Notes: generated by a model from the sequence alone, not told the origin. Shown: positions 34,899 to 46,423, numbered from the stretch's first letter. The stretch: DNA of 64,000 nt from Pseudomonas sp. 7SR1 (GCF_900156465.1 NZ_LT707064.1:2574501-2638500); one strand, 5' to 3'. Made by a program: numbers and translations.

Positions 34899-35483
34899 TC
34901 AGGCCTTCTGGCTGTGCAGGTTTTTCATCGCGCGGTTCCATTCACCGGCGAGGATATCCGGCAGCACGCCGAGGGCAAAGTCGATGCTGGCATCGAGTTT
35001 TTCCTGTTCGGCGCGAGGTGCGCGACCCAGGACAAAATTTGAAACCATACTGGCGACGCCCGGGTGGCCTATGCCGAGCCGCAGGCGGTGAAAGGTATTC
35101 TGATTACCCAGCTGCGCGATGATGTCGCGCAACCCGTTGTGACCGCCATGGCCGCCGCCCTGCTTGAGCTTGGCGACGCCCGGAGGCAGATCGAGTTCGT
35201 CGTGGGCCACCAGGATTTCTTCAGGCTTGATGCGGAAGAAACCGGCCAATGCCGCCACGGCCTGGCCGCTACGGTTCATGTAGGTGGTGGGAATCAACAG
35301 ACGAACGTCCTGACCCTGATGCGAAAAACGCCCGGTCAGGCCGAAATACTTGCGATCGGCCGTCAGGCTGACGCCTTGTGCGTGCGCGATGCGCTCAACA
35401 AAAAGGGCCCCTGCGTTATGCCGGGTCTGTTCGTATTCGGTGCCTGGATTTCCCAGGCCAACGATCAGTTTGATGGCAGTCAC
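34899..35483 (-). CDS. pth: Peptidyl-tRNA hydrolase
   Basis: A 194-aa enzyme that frees tRNA from prematurely released peptidyl-tRNA. N-terminal LIVGLGNPG and the catalytic histidine in TRHNAG (His22) are present, with HDELDLPPG and [11 protein letters not shown] further on, all family hallmarks. Normal length. It is in the ychF operon, downstream of rplY. Confidence 0.97.
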   Translation of the reverse strand: MTAIKLIVGLGNPGTEYEQTRHNAGALFVERIAHAQGVSLTADRKYFGLTGRFSHQGQDVRLLIPTTYMNRSGQAVAALAGFFRIKPEEILVAHDELDLPPGVAKLKQGGGHGGHNGLRDIIAQLGNQNTFHRLRLGIGHPGVASMVSNFVLGRAPRAEQEKLDASIDFALGVLPDILAGEWNRAMKNLHSQKA

Positions 35484-35649
35484 GATAGGGGCCCTTCCTG
35501 GAGTGTGGATAACAAGGTCGCGGTCAGGTGCTTTGGCGACAGTGGACGAAAATTGCGGATCTACCCTTGAGTAAACTTCGCGTTCCCGCCCGCTGCCTCG
35601 CTACGTTCCAGTCCGCGATGTTTCCGGTCACTCCGGCGACAGAGTGAAA

Positions 35650-36252
35650 TTACTCTGCAGCGCCTTCTTCGGTAGCTTCTGGAGCAACACGTGGAGCGTG
35701 GACGTTGGCAACAGCCTTGTCATCGCCGTGTGCCAGGGCCACGAATTCAACGCCTTTAGGCGCCTTCAGGTCGGACAGGTGAATGATCGTGCCGATTTCG
35801 GCGTCAGCCAGGTCGACTTCGATGAATTCAGGCAGGTCCTTCGGCAGGCAGGAAACTTCCAGTTCGGAAGTCACGTGCGAGATCTCGCCGCCTTTCTTGA
35901 CTGGCGCCGCTTCGTTGATGAAGTGCACTGGAACGGTGGCGGTCAGCTTCTGGCCAGCGACGACGCGAACGAAGTCAGCGTGCATGATGAACTGCTTGGC
36001 CGGGTGACGCTGCATTGCCTTGACGATCACGTCTTGCTTCTTTCCGTCGACGTTCAGCTCGATCACGTGGCTGAAAGCAGCCTCGTCTTCGAACAGCTTG
36101 GCGACTTCCTTGGCCAGCATGGTGATGGACTCAGGAGCCTTGTCACCGCCGTATACAACGGCAGGAACCTGGTTGGCGAGACGACGCAGGCGGCGGCTCG
36201 CACCTTTCCCCAGGTCGGTACGCGCTTGGGCGTTCAGGATGAAATCAGTCAT
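35650..36252 (-). CDS. rplY: 50S ribosomal protein L25 (Ctc type)
   Basis: A 200-aa long-form L25 with an N-terminal 5S rRNA-binding domain ([24 protein letters not shown]) and a C-terminal TL5-like beta domain, followed by an acidic tail ending TEEGAAE. It stabilises the 5S rRNA region of the large subunit. A terminator separates it from prs, and 166 bp separates it from pth, so it probably has its own promoter. Confidence 0.97.
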   Translation of the reverse strand: MTDFILNAQARTDLGKGASRRLRRLANQVPAVVYGGDKAPESITMLAKEVAKLFEDEAAFSHVIELNVDGKKQDVIVKAMQRHPAKQFIMHADFVRVVAGQKLTATVPVHFINEAAPVKKGGEISHVTSELEVSCLPKDLPEFIEVDLADAEIGTIIHLSDLKAPKGVEFVALAHGDDKAVANVHAPRVAPEATEEGAAE

Positions 36253-36314
36253 TTTGTATCTCCAAAATAGCCATTGCGGCTGACGCCTGCGACCGACGTC
36301 AAAGCAGCATGGGC

Positions 36315-36352
36315 AAAAAAGCCCCGCCCCAACATGAGTGTTGGGGCGGGGC
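36315..36352 (-). terminator. Intrinsic terminator of prs
   Basis: A 13-bp perfect GC-rich stem (GCCCCGCCCCAAC at 36321-36333) with a six-base loop and T6 on the minus strand, 39 bp after the prs stop. Confidence 0.93.
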
Positions 36353-36390
36353 GCTTTTCGTCAGCGGGATGTCATCGAAGGGCAGGGCCC

Positions 36391-37332
36391 TTAACGGAAC
36401 ATCGCGCTGATCGATTCTTCATTGCTGATGCGGCGAACCGCTTCGGCAACAACCGGTGCGATATCCAGTTGACGGATACGTGCACAGGCTTGTGCGGCGG
36501 CGGACAGCGGGATGGTGTTGGTCACCACCAGCTCGTCCAGCACGGAATTTTCAATGTTCTCGATTGCCCGACCCGACAGCACCGGGTGGGTGCAGTAGGC
36601 GAAGACCTTGGCCGCGCCATGCTCTTTCAGAGCCTTGGCCGCATGGCACAGGGTGCCGGCGGTATCGACCATGTCATCGACCAGGATGCAGGTGCGTCCT
36701 TCGACGTCGCCGATGATATGCATCACTTCGGAGTGATTGGCTTTCTCACGACGCTTGTCGATGATGCCCAGATCCACGCCCAGGGATTTGGCAACGGCAC
36801 GTGCACGCACGACGCCGCCAATGTCCGGGGACACGATCATCAGGTTCTCGAAACGCTGGTCTTCGATGTCATCCACCAGAACCGGGGAGCCGTAGATGTT
36901 ATCCACGGGAATATCGAAGAAGCCTTGGATCTGGTCAGCGTGCAGATCAACCGTGAGGACACGGTCGATGCCGACTACGGTCAGCATGTCAGCTACGACT
37001 TTCGCGCTGATCGCCACGCGCGCGGAACGCGGACGGCGATCCTGGCGAGCATAACCAAAGTAAGGGATAACAGCAGTGATACGAGTCGCCGAGGAACGAC
37101 GGAAGGCATCAGCCATCACGACGAGTTCCATCAGGTTATCGTTGGTCGGAGCGCAAGTCGGCTGAATAATGAAGACGTCTTTACCGCGAACGTTTTCATT
37201 GATCTCGGCAGTGATTTCACCGTCGGAGAACTTGCCGACAGAGATGTCACCGAGAGGGATATGCAGCTGACGTACTACACGCCGAGCCAGATCGGGGTTA
37301 GCGTTCCCCGTAAAGACCATCATCTTGGACAC
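36391..37332 (-). CDS. prs: Ribose-phosphate pyrophosphokinase
   Basis: A 313-aa PRPP synthetase, which makes PRPP from ribose-5-phosphate and ATP for nucleotide, His and Trp synthesis. Visible motifs are the ATP/metal region [12 protein letters not shown], the flexible-loop KRREKANH and the PRPP-binding [12 protein letters not shown]. The start is the GTG at 37332, which gives the standard N-terminus ([15 protein letters not shown]); upstream ATG/TTG starts would run into the tRNA-Gln. Context ispE-tRNA-Gln-prs is typical of Pseudomonas. uraA-upp and hpt, which use PRPP, are encoded 20 kb away. Confidence 0.97.
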   Translation of the reverse strand: MSKMMVFTGNANPDLARRVVRQLHIPLGDISVGKFSDGEITAEINENVRGKDVFIIQPTCAPTNDNLMELVVMADAFRRSSATRITAVIPYFGYARQDRRPRSARVAISAKVVADMLTVVGIDRVLTVDLHADQIQGFFDIPVDNIYGSPVLVDDIEDQRFENLMIVSPDIGGVVRARAVAKSLGVDLGIIDKRREKANHSEVMHIIGDVEGRTCILVDDMVDTAGTLCHAAKALKEHGAAKVFAYCTHPVLSGRAIENIENSVLDELVVTNTIPLSAAAQACARIRQLDIAPVVAEAVRRISNEESISAMFR

Positions 37333-37379
37333 GCGCAGTACCTGAAGGCTGAGGGTATACCTGGATGAGTATAGGAAAA

Positions 37380-37454
37380 TGGCAGGGGCGGCTGGATTCG
37401 AACCAACGCATGGCAGGATCAAAACCTGCTGCCTTACCGCTTGGCGACGCCCCT
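37380..37454 (-). tRNA. tRNA-Gln (TTG)
   Basis: A 75-nt tRNA with encoded CCA; AGGGGCG pairs with CGCCCCT in the acceptor stem, the anticodon loop TTTTGAT carries TTG, and the T-loop GTTCGAATC is canonical. It lies between ispE and prs on the same strand and may be processed from their transcript. Confidence 0.93.
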
Positions 37455-37491
37455 GTATCTGTTGCTGCGAGTGCCGTGCACTCGATTCCTT

Positions 37492-38343
37492 TTAGAGCAG
37501 GTCCTGCAGCTTGCGATGCAACATCGAAACGTTGCTTCCTTTTGCTACAAACCCTGTAAGGGTCTCTGTAAGAAGGGCCGAGACTTTATCAGCTTCAGCT
37601 TTGCTTGGGAAGCCCCCAAACACACAACTTCCAGTTCCGGTGAGTTTTGCTTCGGTAAATTTACCTAACAAATTCAAAGCGTTACGAACATCTGGATAAC
37701 GCCTCGCTACCACCGGTAAGCAGTCATTTCGACTGTTTCCCTTGGGAACGGGGCGCACTTTAATGGGAGGAGAGTTACGTGTCAACAGTGGATCTGAAAA
37801 AATTTCTGCTGTACTTACAGATACTTGCGGCACCAGTACCAGGTACCAGGGTTCCTCGGGCTCTACCGGCGTGAGTTTTTCCCCCACGCCCTCGGCGAAA
37901 GCCGCATGGCCACGCACGAAAACCGGGACGTCAGCCCCCAGGGTCAGGCCCAGCGCCGCCAGGCGATCCATGTCCCAATCCAGCTGCCAGAGGTGGTTGA
38001 GTCCCAGCAGCGTCGTCGCCGCATTCGAGCTGCCGCCACCGATACCACCGCCCATGGGCAGGATTTTTTCGATCCAGATGTCGACGCCCAGCGGACTTGC
38101 GGATTGCTCCCGGAGTCTGTTCGCGGCCTTGACGATCAGGTTGCTGTCGTGGGGAACACCCTCGAATTCGGTATGCAGGCGGATCTCGCCGTCCTCGCGC
38201 ACGGCGAAGGTGATTTCGTCGCCGTAGTCGAGAAACTGGAAAATCGTCTGCAGCTCGTGATAACCGTCCGGGCGACGGCCGAGGATGTGCAGCATCAGGT
38301 TCAGCTTGGCCGGCGAGGGCAGCGTCAGGCGTGCGGCGGTCAT
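37492..38343 (-). CDS. ispE: 4-diphosphocytidyl-2-C-methyl-D-erythritol kinase
   Basis: A 283-aa GHMP kinase, the fourth committed step of the MEP isoprenoid pathway. [22 protein letters not shown] carries the catalytic Lys/His region and [18 protein letters not shown] is the glycine-rich ATP loop; the third GHMP motif is [10 protein letters not shown]. One base separates it from lolB, so they are one operon. Fosmidomycin acts on this pathway, and an Fsr-type pump lies 10 kb away, a probable coincidence. Confidence 0.97.
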   Translation of the reverse strand: MTAARLTLPSPAKLNLMLHILGRRPDGYHELQTIFQFLDYGDEITFAVREDGEIRLHTEFEGVPHDSNLIVKAANRLREQSASPLGVDIWIEKILPMGGGIGGGSSNAATTLLGLNHLWQLDWDMDRLAALGLTLGADVPVFVRGHAAFAEGVGEKLTPVEPEEPWYLVLVPQVSVSTAEIFSDPLLTRNSPPIKVRPVPKGNSRNDCLPVVARRYPDVRNALNLLGKFTEAKLTGTGSCVFGGFPSKAEADKVSALLTETLTGFVAKGSNVSMLHRKLQDLL

Positions 38344-38344
38344 G

Positions 38345-38962
38345 TCATTGCCCCAGCTTGCGCGGCTGCCATTGCTTGATCACCAGCGTGACGTCCAGGT
38401 TGCTGCCGTGCAGCTTGATTCGCTCGGGCAGCCAGTAGCCGTTCTGCTGGGCATAGCTGAGGTATTCGATCTGCCAGTCGTCCTGCTCCAGGTTGGACAG
38501 GCGGCTGTCGGCGTCGAGGGTCAGGCGGCTCTTGCTGTCCGGTGCGGGCAGTCCGCGAACCCACCAGGTCAGGTGGGAGACCGGCAATTTCCAGCCCAGC
38601 TGCTCTTCCAGCAGCGCTTCGGGCGTCGGGGCGTCGTAGCGCCCCTGGTTGGCGACTTCCAGCGAAACCTGGCCGGGACGGCCAGTCAGTCGCGCTGCGC
38701 CGCGCCCCAGCGGACCGGACAGGCGGATGTCGTAGTAGTCCTGGCGTTGCAGCCAGAACAGCGTGCCGCTGCCCGAATCCTTCGGGGCGCGAATGCCGAT
38801 CTTGCCGTCGATCTGCCAGCCGTCGAGGCCGCTCAGTTGTTCCTTGTGCTCACGCCATTGGGCCGGGTTGCCATGGCCCTGGACGGATTCACGGGCGCCA
38901 AAGCCCGCGCAACCGGCGAGCAGGGCGATGAAGCTGAAAACGATGAAGTGGCGCAAAAACAT
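38345..38962 (-). CDS. lolB: Outer-membrane lipoprotein receptor LolB
   Basis: A 205-aa lipoprotein (lipobox LLAGC at about residues 14-18) that accepts lipoproteins from LolA and inserts them into the outer membrane. The conserved core includes [12 protein letters not shown] and [25 protein letters not shown], with [11 protein letters not shown] later on. Normal length. Upstream neighbour is the TPR lipoprotein gene 4 bp away, downstream is ispE. Confidence 0.95.
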   Translation of the reverse strand: MFLRHFIVFSFIALLAGCAGFGARESVQGHGNPAQWREHKEQLSGLDGWQIDGKIGIRAPKDSGSGTLFWLQRQDYYDIRLSGPLGRGAARLTGRPGQVSLEVANQGRYDAPTPEALLEEQLGWKLPVSHLTWWVRGLPAPDSKSRLTLDADSRLSNLEQDDWQIEYLSYAQQNGYWLPERIKLHGSNLDVTLVIKQWQPRKLGQ

Positions 38963-38966
38963 GGTC

Positions 38967-40691
38967 TTAAAGAGTCTCTGATCCGGTCAGGCGTTTGATG
39001 GTGCCGCGCAGGATGGGGCTGTCAGGCTGTTCCTTGAGGAACTTGCTCCAGACCTGCCGCGCTTCGCGTTGCTTGCCGTTGGCCCACAGGACTTCGCCCA
39101 GGTGAGCCGCGACTTCCTGGTCGGGAAAGCGCTCCAGGGCCTGGCGCAACAGACGTTCGGCTTCGTCGAGGTTGCCCAGGCGATAATTCACCCAGCCCAG
39201 GCTGTCGAGGACCGCCGGGTCTTCCGGGTTGATCTGGTGGGCCTTCTCGATCAGTACCTTGGCCTCGTCATAGCGCGTGGTACGGTCCGACAGGGTGTAG
39301 CCGAGGGCATTGAGGGCCATGGCATTGTCGGGATCGCGCTGGATGATCAGGCGCAGGTCTTTTTCCATCTGGGCCAGGTCATTGCGTTTTTCCGCCTGCA
39401 TGGCGCGGGTGTAGAGCAGGTTCAGGTCGTCCGGGTACTGCTTGAGCGCTTGCTGCAGCACGTTCCAGGCCTTGTCGCCCTGATTGTTGGCCGACAGCGT
39501 CTCGGCTTCGATCAGGTACAACTGGATCCCGTAGTCGGGCTGGGCGTCGCGCTGGACGGACAGGCGGCTCTGGGCTTCGGCGGTCTTGCCGTTGCTCATC
39601 AGGATATCGGCCTGGCGCAACTGTGCCGGCAGATAGTCGTTGCCTGGGCCGACCTGGGCGTATTCGATCAGCGCGGTCTCGGGGTCGTTGCGTTCTTCGG
39701 CGATGCGGCCCAGGTTCAGGTGCGCCGAATCGACGTGGCTCTCCCGGGCGATCAGGTCTTCCAGGTAACCCTTGGCCTCTTCCCAGGCCTTGGCTTCCAG
39801 GCAAACCAGTGCCAGGGAGTAACGCAGTTCGTCGTCTTCAGGGTATTGCTGGACCAGGCTGGAAAACTCCACCTTGGCGTCGTCCATGCGGTTGTTTTCC
39901 ACCAGCATGCGCGCGTAGGTCAGACGCAGGCGTTTGTCGTCCGGGTATTTCCTGATGCTTTTTTCCAGCAGCGGCAGGGCCTCGTCACCGCGATTCAAGC
40001 CTTGCAGCAGGCGTGCCCGCAGCAGGATCGGCGCCACCTCGCCGGCTTCCGGCGGGTTGTCTTCCAGCAGGGTGAGGGCGCCTTGGGAGTCGCCATCCTG
40101 CTGCAGCAGCAGTGCCTTGCCGAAAATCAGCTGGCCGTTGTTCGGGTGGCGTTGCAGCAAACGGTCGAAACTCTTCATCAGGCCGCTGCGGGTTTCCTGG
40201 TCGGTATCGGCCGCCGATAGCGCCAGGAAGTCGAAGTGGGTGTCGCCCTTGCCCAGCAGCACCTTCTCCATATACAGCATGGAGTCGTCGTAGCGTCCGG
40301 CGCGGGCCAGTTGCACGGCGGCGGCGCGTTGCGCCTCGAGGTCGTCCGGGGCGTTTTTCGCCCAGATCATGGCGGTGTCCAGCGCGGCCTGGTCGGCTCC
40401 CAGGTATTCGGCGATGCGAAACGCCCGCTCGGAAATGCCGGGGTCCTGGGTATTGATGGCCTGGGTCACGTAATTGTCCAGGGCAATGTCGAAACGATTG
40501 CGCTGGCCGGCCAGTTCGGCGCTCAACAGGCTGAAGATGGTTTCTTCGCTGAACGAGCCGTAGACCTTGGGCTTTTCAGGTGCCTGCGTACTGTCTTCGA
40601 CCGGCGGCGTGCCGTCCGTCGAAACGGGGTCCATGGACTGGCAGCCACTGAGCAGGGCAAGAGCGAGGAGCAACGCGGAAGATCTATTCAT
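38967..40691 (-). CDS. TPR-repeat lipoprotein
   Basis: A 574-aa protein with a lipoprotein signal ([12 protein letters not shown], Cys17) and about ten tetratricopeptide repeats from residue 60 to the end, e.g. [21 protein letters not shown] and [20 protein letters not shown]. It is likely anchored to the outer membrane facing the periplasm and serves as a scaffold for envelope assembly. It is the first gene of the TPR-lolB-ispE group, divergent from hemA across 166 bp, as in other pseudomonads. Confidence 0.88.
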   Translation of the reverse strand: MNRSSALLLALALLSGCQSMDPVSTDGTPPVEDSTQAPEKPKVYGSFSEETIFSLLSAELAGQRNRFDIALDNYVTQAINTQDPGISERAFRIAEYLGADQAALDTAMIWAKNAPDDLEAQRAAAVQLARAGRYDDSMLYMEKVLLGKGDTHFDFLALSAADTDQETRSGLMKSFDRLLQRHPNNGQLIFGKALLLQQDGDSQGALTLLEDNPPEAGEVAPILLRARLLQGLNRGDEALPLLEKSIRKYPDDKRLRLTYARMLVENNRMDDAKVEFSSLVQQYPEDDELRYSLALVCLEAKAWEEAKGYLEDLIARESHVDSAHLNLGRIAEERNDPETALIEYAQVGPGNDYLPAQLRQADILMSNGKTAEAQSRLSVQRDAQPDYGIQLYLIEAETLSANNQGDKAWNVLQQALKQYPDDLNLLYTRAMQAEKRNDLAQMEKDLRLIIQRDPDNAMALNALGYTLSDRTTRYDEAKVLIEKAHQINPEDPAVLDSLGWVNYRLGNLDEAERLLRQALERFPDQEVAAHLGEVLWANGKQREARQVWSKFLKEQPDSPILRGTIKRLTGSETL

Positions 40692-40857
40692 ATAGGAAGA
40701 GGACGACTAACCTGCGGTCGGATCATCATGACACAAGCCTTCGACCAAAACATAACCGCCCCGTCGATTTACCCGCAGCGATAGAGATCGGGTGGGTTGT
40801 TCTGAATCTGGCGAAGTAGGACAATTGCCGGCTTCACGTCACAATCAGCGACCTTGA

Positions 40858-42147
40858 ATGGCCTTCCTTGCACTTGGTATTAACCACAAGACTGCTTCAG
40901 TAGACGTCCGCGAGCGCGTGGCCTTTACGCCCGAGCAGCTGGTTGAGGCCCTGCAGCAGCTTTGCCGACTCACCGAGAGCCGCGAGGCTGCGATCCTCTC
41001 CACCTGCAATCGCAGCGAGCTTTATATAGAACAGGATCACGTTTCGGTCGATTCAGTGCTGCGCTGGCTGGCCGAATATCACGACCTGAGTCTCGACGAG
41101 CTGCGCGCCAGTGCCTATGTGCATGAAGACGATGCGGCCGTTCGTCACATGATGCGCGTCGCCTCGGGGCTCGACTCGCTGGTGTTGGGCGAACCGCAGA
41201 TTCTCGGGCAGATGAAGTCTGCCTATGCGGTGGCCCGCGAGGCCGGCACCGTCGGTCCGTTGCTGGGGCGGTTGTTCCAGGCCACGTTCAACGCAGCCAA
41301 GCAGGTGCGTACCGACACCGCCATCGGCGAGAACCCGGTGTCCGTCGCGTTTGCCGCGGTCAGCCTGGCGAAGCAGATCTTCAGCGACCTGCAGCGCAGC
41401 CAGGCGCTGCTGATCGGCGCGGGCGAAACCATCACCCTGGTGGCTCGTCATCTCCACGACCTGGGGGTCAAGCGCATCGTGGTGGCCAACCGGACCCTGG
41501 AGCGAGCCAGTACCCTGGCCGAACAGTTCGGCGCCCACGCGGTGCTGCTATCGGATATCCCGTCCGAGCTGGTGCACAGCGACATCGTGATCAGTTCCAC
41601 CGCCAGCCAGTTGCCGATCCTCGGCAAGGGCGCTGTGGAAAGCGCCCTGAAGCTGCGCAAGCACAAACCGATCTTCATGGTGGACATCGCCGTTCCCCGG
41701 GACATCGAGCCGGAAGTCGGCGAACTGGACGACGTTTATCTCTACAGTGTCGATGACCTTCACGAGGTGGTTGCCGAGAACCTCAAGAGTCGTCAAGGCG
41801 CGGCCCAGGCGGCGGAAGAGATGATCACCGTCGGGGCCGAGGATTTCATGGTGCGCCTGCGCGAGCTGGCGGCCGTGGACGTGCTCAAGGCCTATCGCCA
41901 ACAGAGCGAGCGCCTGCGCGACGAAGAACTGCAAAAGGCCCAGCGTCTTTTGGCCAACGGTGGCAATGCCGAGGAAGTGCTGGTGCAACTGGCCCGCGGC
42001 TTGACCAACAAACTGCTTCACGCGCCCAGTGTCCAGCTCAAGAAGTTGACCGCCGAGGGCCGTCTCGATGCGCTGGCCATGGCCCAGGAACTCTTTGCCC
42101 TCGGTGAGGGTTCACCGAATGGCTTTTCGGATAAAAAATCGCAATGA
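40858..42147 (+). CDS. hemA: Glutamyl-tRNA reductase
   Basis: A 429-aa enzyme that reduces Glu-tRNA to glutamate-1-semialdehyde, the first step of tetrapyrrole synthesis. The nucleophile is Cys50 in [24 protein letters not shown] and the NADPH-binding LLIGAGET are present, then the C-terminal dimerisation domain. Its last codon overlaps prfA by ATGA. Located in the hemA-prfA-prmC-moeB-murI operon, while hemH is 11 kb downstream. Confidence 0.97.
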   Translation: MAFLALGINHKTASVDVRERVAFTPEQLVEALQQLCRLTESREAAILSTCNRSELYIEQDHVSVDSVLRWLAEYHDLSLDELRASAYVHEDDAAVRHMMRVASGLDSLVLGEPQILGQMKSAYAVAREAGTVGPLLGRLFQATFNAAKQVRTDTAIGENPVSVAFAAVSLAKQIFSDLQRSQALLIGAGETITLVARHLHDLGVKRIVVANRTLERASTLAEQFGAHAVLLSDIPSELVHSDIVISSTASQLPILGKGAVESALKLRKHKPIFMVDIAVPRDIEPEVGELDDVYLYSVDDLHEVVAENLKSRQGAAQAAEEMITVGAEDFMVRLRELAAVDVLKAYRQQSERLRDEELQKAQRLLANGGNAEEVLVQLARGLTNKLLHAPSVQLKKLTAEGRLDALAMAQELFALGEGSPNGFSDKKSQ

Positions 42148-43226
42148 AAGCGTCACTGCTCAATAAACTGGACGTTCTCCAGGACCGTTTCGAGGAACTG
42201 ACCGCCTTGCTGGGCGATGGTGAAGTCATTTCCGACCAGAACAAGTTCCGCACCTACTCCAAGGAGTACGCGGAAGTCGAGCCGATTGTCGCGACCTATA
42301 AACAGTTGCTCAAAGTGCAGGAAGACCTCGCTGGCGCCCAGGCATTGCTCAAGGACAGCGACCCGGACATGCGTGAGATGGCGGTCGAGGAAGTCCGCGA
42401 GGCCAAGGAGCGGCTGGTCGAGCTGGAGAGTGATCTGCAGCGCATGCTGCTGCCCAAGGACCCGAACGACGGGCGCAACGTATTCCTCGAGATCCGGGCC
42501 GGTACGGGCGGCGACGAGGCGGCGATCTTTTCCGGCGATCTGTTCCGCATGTATTCGCGTTACGCCGAGCGTCGTGGCTGGCGGGTCGAGATTCTCTCGG
42601 AGAACGAAGGTGAACACGGCGGCTACAAGGAAGTCATCGCCCGGGTCGAGGGCGACAACGTCTATGGCAAGCTGAAGTTCGAGTCCGGAGCCCATCGCGT
42701 GCAGCGTGTGCCGGCCACCGAATCCCAAGGCCGTATCCATACCTCGGCCTGTACCGTGGCGGTATTGCCCGAGCCGGATGAGCAGGAAGCCATCGAAATC
42801 AACCCGGCGGACCTGCGGATCGACACCTATCGTTCCTCCGGCGCCGGCGGTCAGCACGTCAACAAGACCGACTCGGCGATCCGTATTACCCACTTGCCCT
42901 CGGGCATCGTGGTCGAATGCCAGGAAGAGCGTTCCCAGCACAAGAACCGGGCACGGGCCATGGCCTGGCTGTCGGCCAAGCTCAACGACCAGCAGGCCAG
43001 CGCCGCGGCCAGTGCCATCGCCAGCGAGCGCAAGCTGCTGGTGGGATCGGGGGACCGTTCCGAGCGGATCCGGACCTACAACTTCGCCCAAGGGCGGGTG
43101 ACCGACCACCGGATCAACCTGACGTTGTATTCCCTCGACGAGATCCTTGCCGGTGGCGTCGAGGCCGTGATCGAGCCGTTGCTGGCCGAATACCAGGCCG
43201 ACCAACTGGCCGCGATTGGCGAGTAG
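42144..43226 (+). CDS. prfA: Peptide chain release factor 1
   Basis: A 360-aa class I release factor for UAA and UAG. The stop-codon-reading tripeptide PAT is at 190-192 and the catalytic GGQ at 235-237 ([10 protein letters not shown]). Its glutamine is methylated by PrmC, encoded immediately downstream. It starts by ATGA overlap with hemA and is followed 14 bp later by prmC. Confidence 0.97.
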   Translation: MKASLLNKLDVLQDRFEELTALLGDGEVISDQNKFRTYSKEYAEVEPIVATYKQLLKVQEDLAGAQALLKDSDPDMREMAVEEVREAKERLVELESDLQRMLLPKDPNDGRNVFLEIRAGTGGDEAAIFSGDLFRMYSRYAERRGWRVEILSENEGEHGGYKEVIARVEGDNVYGKLKFESGAHRVQRVPATESQGRIHTSACTVAVLPEPDEQEAIEINPADLRIDTYRSSGAGGQHVNKTDSAIRITHLPSGIVVECQEERSQHKNRARAMAWLSAKLNDQQASAAASAIASERKLLVGSGDRSERIRTYNFAQGRVTDHRINLTLYSLDEILAGGVEAVIEPLLAEYQADQLAAIGE

Positions 43227-43240
43227 CAGAGGTAGACCCC

Positions 43241-44071
43241 ATGACCATCATCGCCAGCGTATTACGCGCCGCCGAGTTGCCGGATTCGCCCACGCCGCGG
43301 TTGGATGCCGAATTGCTGCTGGCGGCGGCCCTGGGCAAGTCCCGCAGTTTCCTGCACACCTGGCCCGAGCGGATCGTGCCGAGCGAGGCCGCGCTGCTGT
43401 TTTCCGAATACCTGCGGCGGCGTCGTTCCGGCGAGCCGGTGGCCTACATCCTGGGACAACAGGGCTTCTGGAAGCTCGACCTGGAAGTCGCCCCTCATAC
43501 GCTGATTCCGCGACCGGACACCGAGCTGCTGGTGGAAACCGCGCTGGCCTTGTTGCCGGCGACCCCGGCCAGGGTACTGGACCTGGGCACCGGCAGCGGC
43601 GCGATTGCCCTGGCCTTGGCCAGCGAACGTGCGGCCTGGACGGTGACCGCCGTCGACCGGGTGCTGGAAGCCGTGGCCCTGGCCGAGCGCAATCGTCAGC
43701 GCCTGGACCTGGGTAACGTCACGGTGCTCAGCAGTCATTGGTTCAGCGCCCTGGCCGGCCGGCGTTTCGATCTGATCATCAGCAACCCGCCTTACATTGC
43801 TGCCACCGATCCGCACCTGGTCGAAGGCGACGTGCGTTTCGAGCCGGCCAGCGCGCTGGTGGCCGGCGCGGATGGTCTCGATGACCTGCGTACCATCATT
43901 GCCCAGGCACCGGCTCATCTCGCTCCTGGCGGATGGCTGATGCTCGAACATGGATACGATCAGGCCGCCGCGGTGCGTGACCTGCTGCAGACCCAGGGAT
44001 TTGCCGAAGTCCACAGTCGCAAGGACCTGGGGGGCCATGAGCGCATCAGCCTGGGGTGCATGCCGTGCTGA
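43241..44071 (+). CDS. prmC: Release factor glutamine methyltransferase
   Basis: A 276-aa S-adenosylmethionine-dependent methyltransferase that modifies the GGQ glutamine of release factors. The SAM-binding motif VLDLGTGSGAIALAL and the catalytic NPPY (in LIISNPPYIA) are both present. The ATG at 43241 is the first Met with a reasonable site after prfA; longer frames overlap prfA. It overlaps moeB by seven bases. Confidence 0.96.
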   Translation: MTIIASVLRAAELPDSPTPRLDAELLLAAALGKSRSFLHTWPERIVPSEAALLFSEYLRRRRSGEPVAYILGQQGFWKLDLEVAPHTLIPRPDTELLVETALALLPATPARVLDLGTGSGAIALALASERAAWTVTAVDRVLEAVALAERNRQRLDLGNVTVLSSHWFSALAGRRFDLIISNPPYIAATDPHLVEGDVRFEPASALVAGADGLDDLRTIIAQAPAHLAPGGWLMLEHGYDQAAAVRDLLQTQGFAEVHSRKDLGGHERISLGCMPC

Positions 44072-44820
44072 GCGATCAGGAGCTGTTGCGCTATAGCCGG
44101 CAGATTCTGTTGCAGCACGTCGACATCGACGGGCAGGTGCGTCTCAAGCAGAGCCGTGCACTGATCGTCGGTCTTGGCGGCCTCGGCGCCCCGGTGGCCT
44201 TGTACCTGGCCGCCGCCGGCGTCGGCGAGCTGCACCTGGCGGATTTCGACACGGTGGACCTGACCAACCTGCAACGCCAGATCATCCACGATACCGACAG
44301 CGTCGGGCTGGGCAAGGTCGATTCGGCGATGCGTCGCCTGACGGCGATCAATCCCGAGGTCCGCCTTGTGCCTCACAACACGGCCATGGACGAAGACAGT
44401 CTGGCCGCCGTGGTCGCGACCGTGGATGTCGTGCTGGACTGCTCCGACAATTTCTCCACTCGCGAAGCGGTGAACGCGGCATGTGTCAGGGCGGGCAAAC
44501 CGCTTGTCAGCGGTGCGGCGATTCGACTGGAGGGACAGCTATCGGTGTTCGATCCACGTCGCCCCGAAAGCCCTTGCTACCACTGTCTCTACGGTCATGG
44601 CAGCGAAGCCGAGCTGACCTGCAGCGAGGCCGGCGTGGTCGGGCCGCTGGTGGGGCTGGTGGGTAGCCTGCAAGCCCTGGAGGCGTTGAAGCTGCTGGTC
44701 GGGTTCGGCGAACCCCTGGTGGGACGCCTGCTGTTGATCGATGCGCTGGGCTCACGCTTCCGTGAGTTGCGGGTCAAGCGCGATCCGGGTTGCAGCGTGT
44801 GTGGTAGCCAACATGCGTGA
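44065..44820 (+). CDS. moeB: Molybdopterin-synthase adenylyltransferase
   Basis: A 251-aa E1-like enzyme that adenylates the C-terminus of MoaD in molybdopterin synthesis. Rossmann motif [20 protein letters not shown], the ATP-site [10 protein letters not shown] and two zinc-binding CxxC pairs (CYHC and CSVC) are present. I chose the GTG at 44065 (GGGG eight bases upstream) over the GTG three codons earlier. It overlaps prmC and murI, a compact operon arrangement common in Pseudomonas. Confidence 0.93.
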   Translation: MLSDQELLRYSRQILLQHVDIDGQVRLKQSRALIVGLGGLGAPVALYLAAAGVGELHLADFDTVDLTNLQRQIIHDTDSVGLGKVDSAMRRLTAINPEVRLVPHNTAMDEDSLAAVVATVDVVLDCSDNFSTREAVNAACVRAGKPLVSGAAIRLEGQLSVFDPRRPESPCYHCLYGHGSEAELTCSEAGVVGPLVGLVGSLQALEALKLLVGFGEPLVGRLLLIDALGSRFRELRVKRDPGCSVCGSQHA

Positions 44821-45604
44821 CGCGCCGGTCGGGGTATTCGATTCGGGTGTCGGTGGCCTGTCGGTGCTGGGGGAGATCCGTCGGTTGCTGCCCAACGAGT
44901 CGCTGCTCTACGTAGCCGACTGCGGACATATTCCCTATGGCGAGAAAACCCCGGCCTTCATTGCACAACGCTGCGCGATCATCGCTGACTTTCTCAAGCG
45001 CCAGGGCGCCAAGGCGCTGGTGGTGGCTTGCAACACCGCGACCGTCGCCGGCGTGGCCGACCTGCGTCGCGATTATCCGGACTGGCCCATCGTTGGCATG
45101 GAGCCGGCGGTCAAGCCGGCCGCGGCTGCGACCCGCAGCGGCATCGTCGGTGTACTCGCCACCACCGGTACCTTGCAGAGTGCAAAGTTCGCCGCGTTGC
45201 TCGATCGTTTCGCCACCGATGTACGCGTGGTCACTCAACCGTGTCCCGGCCTGGTGGAACTGATCGAGGCAGGGGACCTGCACAGCCCGGCCTTGCGCCA
45301 ACTGCTGCAACATTATGTCGACCCCTTGCTGGCGGCCGGCTGCGATACGTTGATCCTGGGTTGCACCCATTACCCTTTTCTCAAGCCATTGCTTGAGCAG
45401 ATGGTCCCCGGGCACATCAGCCTGATCGATACCGGCGCCGCGGTGGCGCGGCAGCTTCAGCGGCTGTTGGCCGAGCGAGCATTGCTGGCCGAGGGGCCTG
45501 CCAGCGAAACCCTGTTCTGGACTAGCGCCGATCCGATACATTTAAGAAAAATCCTACCTGTACTATGGAAATCGCCCGGCGTTGTGCGAAGCTTCGACCT
45601 GTGA
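44813..45604 (+). CDS. murI: Glutamate racemase
   Basis: A 263-aa cofactor-independent racemase that supplies D-glutamate for peptidoglycan. [14 protein letters not shown] is the N-terminal signature, and the two catalytic cysteines lie in [10 protein letters not shown] and LGCTHYPFL. The ATG at 44813 overlaps the moeB stop by eight bases. Last gene of the hemA operon. Confidence 0.96.
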   Translation: MRDAPVGVFDSGVGGLSVLGEIRRLLPNESLLYVADCGHIPYGEKTPAFIAQRCAIIADFLKRQGAKALVVACNTATVAGVADLRRDYPDWPIVGMEPAVKPAAAATRSGIVGVLATTGTLQSAKFAALLDRFATDVRVVTQPCPGLVELIEAGDLHSPALRQLLQHYVDPLLAAGCDTLILGCTHYPFLKPLLEQMVPGHISLIDTGAAVARQLQRLLAERALLAEGPASETLFWTSADPIHLRKILPVLWKSPGVVRSFDL

Positions 45605-45720
45605 AGAAATCGTGAAAATTGTGTAAAAATCGCTGAACTTCTGTTTCAACGCGGATTTCTATAGCTCTGTCTGTTTGTAAGAAAAAACTAACTAAGTCTG
45701 TTCGGAAAAGGATGTTTCTA

Positions 45721-46239
45721 ATGAAGCGCTTATTCTGCATTGCCGCACTTGCGGCTGCGTTGTTGGGGCACACTTACACTGCGCAAGCGGCAGGTGTGGA
45801 GTTTGGAATCGGCCAGACCAGCGATTCGACCATGACCTATCGCCTGGGCATGCAGTTCGACTGGGACAAAAGCTGGTTGCAAAGTGACGTGGGGCGTCTG
45901 ACCGGCTACTGGAGTGGTGCCTACACCTACTGGGAAGGCGATGAGACTTCCAGTAACCACAGCCTGTCGTTCTCGCCGGTCTTCGTGTATGAATTTTCCG
46001 GTCAGAACGTGAAGCCTTATATCGAGGCCGGCATCGGCGTTGCGCTGTTCGCCAACACCGAGCTGGAAGATAACAAGCTTGGTAGTGCGTTCCAGTTCGA
46101 AGACCGCATCGGCTTTGGCCTGCGCTTCAATGGCGGGCATGAGGTGGGCATTCGCGCCACCCATTACTCCAACGCCGGTATCTCGTCGAACAACGACGGC
46201 GTGGAAAGCTACGCGCTGCACTACACCATGCCTCTGTAA
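45721..46239 (+). CDS. pagL: Lipid A 3-O-deacylase PagL
   Basis: A 172-aa outer-membrane beta-barrel enzyme that removes the 3-O-linked acyl chain from lipid A, lowering its inflammatory potential. A signal peptide (cleavage after AQA near residue 23) is followed by alternating strands. The catalytic His-x-Ser is in ATHYSNAGIS and the acidic residue in NNDGVESYAL. An ATG three codons earlier is less likely; AGGA is nine bases before 45721. It stands alone between murI and a short inverted repeat element. Confidence 0.93.
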   Translation: MKRLFCIAALAAALLGHTYTAQAAGVEFGIGQTSDSTMTYRLGMQFDWDKSWLQSDVGRLTGYWSGAYTYWEGDETSSNHSLSFSPVFVYEFSGQNVKPYIEAGIGVALFANTELEDNKLGSAFQFEDRIGFGLRFNGGHEVGIRATHYSNAGISSNNDGVESYALHYTMPL

Positions 46240-46247
46240 CGCTCGCT

Positions 46248-46330
46248 CAGGCTCTGTCTGAGATGTACCTGCACCCGGCCGTGCTGCATTGAAACGGGCC
46301 TTGGTACAGGTACATTCCAGACAGAGCCTG
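46248..46330. repeat. Short inverted-repeat element (MITE-like)
   Basis: An 83-bp segment whose 24-bp ends are inverted copies with 22 of 24 matches (ends CAGGCTCTGTCTG / CAGACAGAGCCTG). It lies just after pagL and could fold into one long hairpin. It may be a miniature mobile element or a repeat serving as terminator; no target-site duplication is clear. Confidence 0.6.
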
Positions 46331-46423
46331 GTGAGAGCGGGCTTTCTCGCGAGGGCGGGGTATCGGTCACATCAATGCTGGCTGATCCGATGACCTCGCG
46401 GGCGAACCGTTTCTGACGACGGC

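Noticed and set aside
37333..37422. Upstream extension of prs
   Set aside because: The extra 30 codons run into the tRNA-Gln gene; the GTG start gives the standard family N-terminus.
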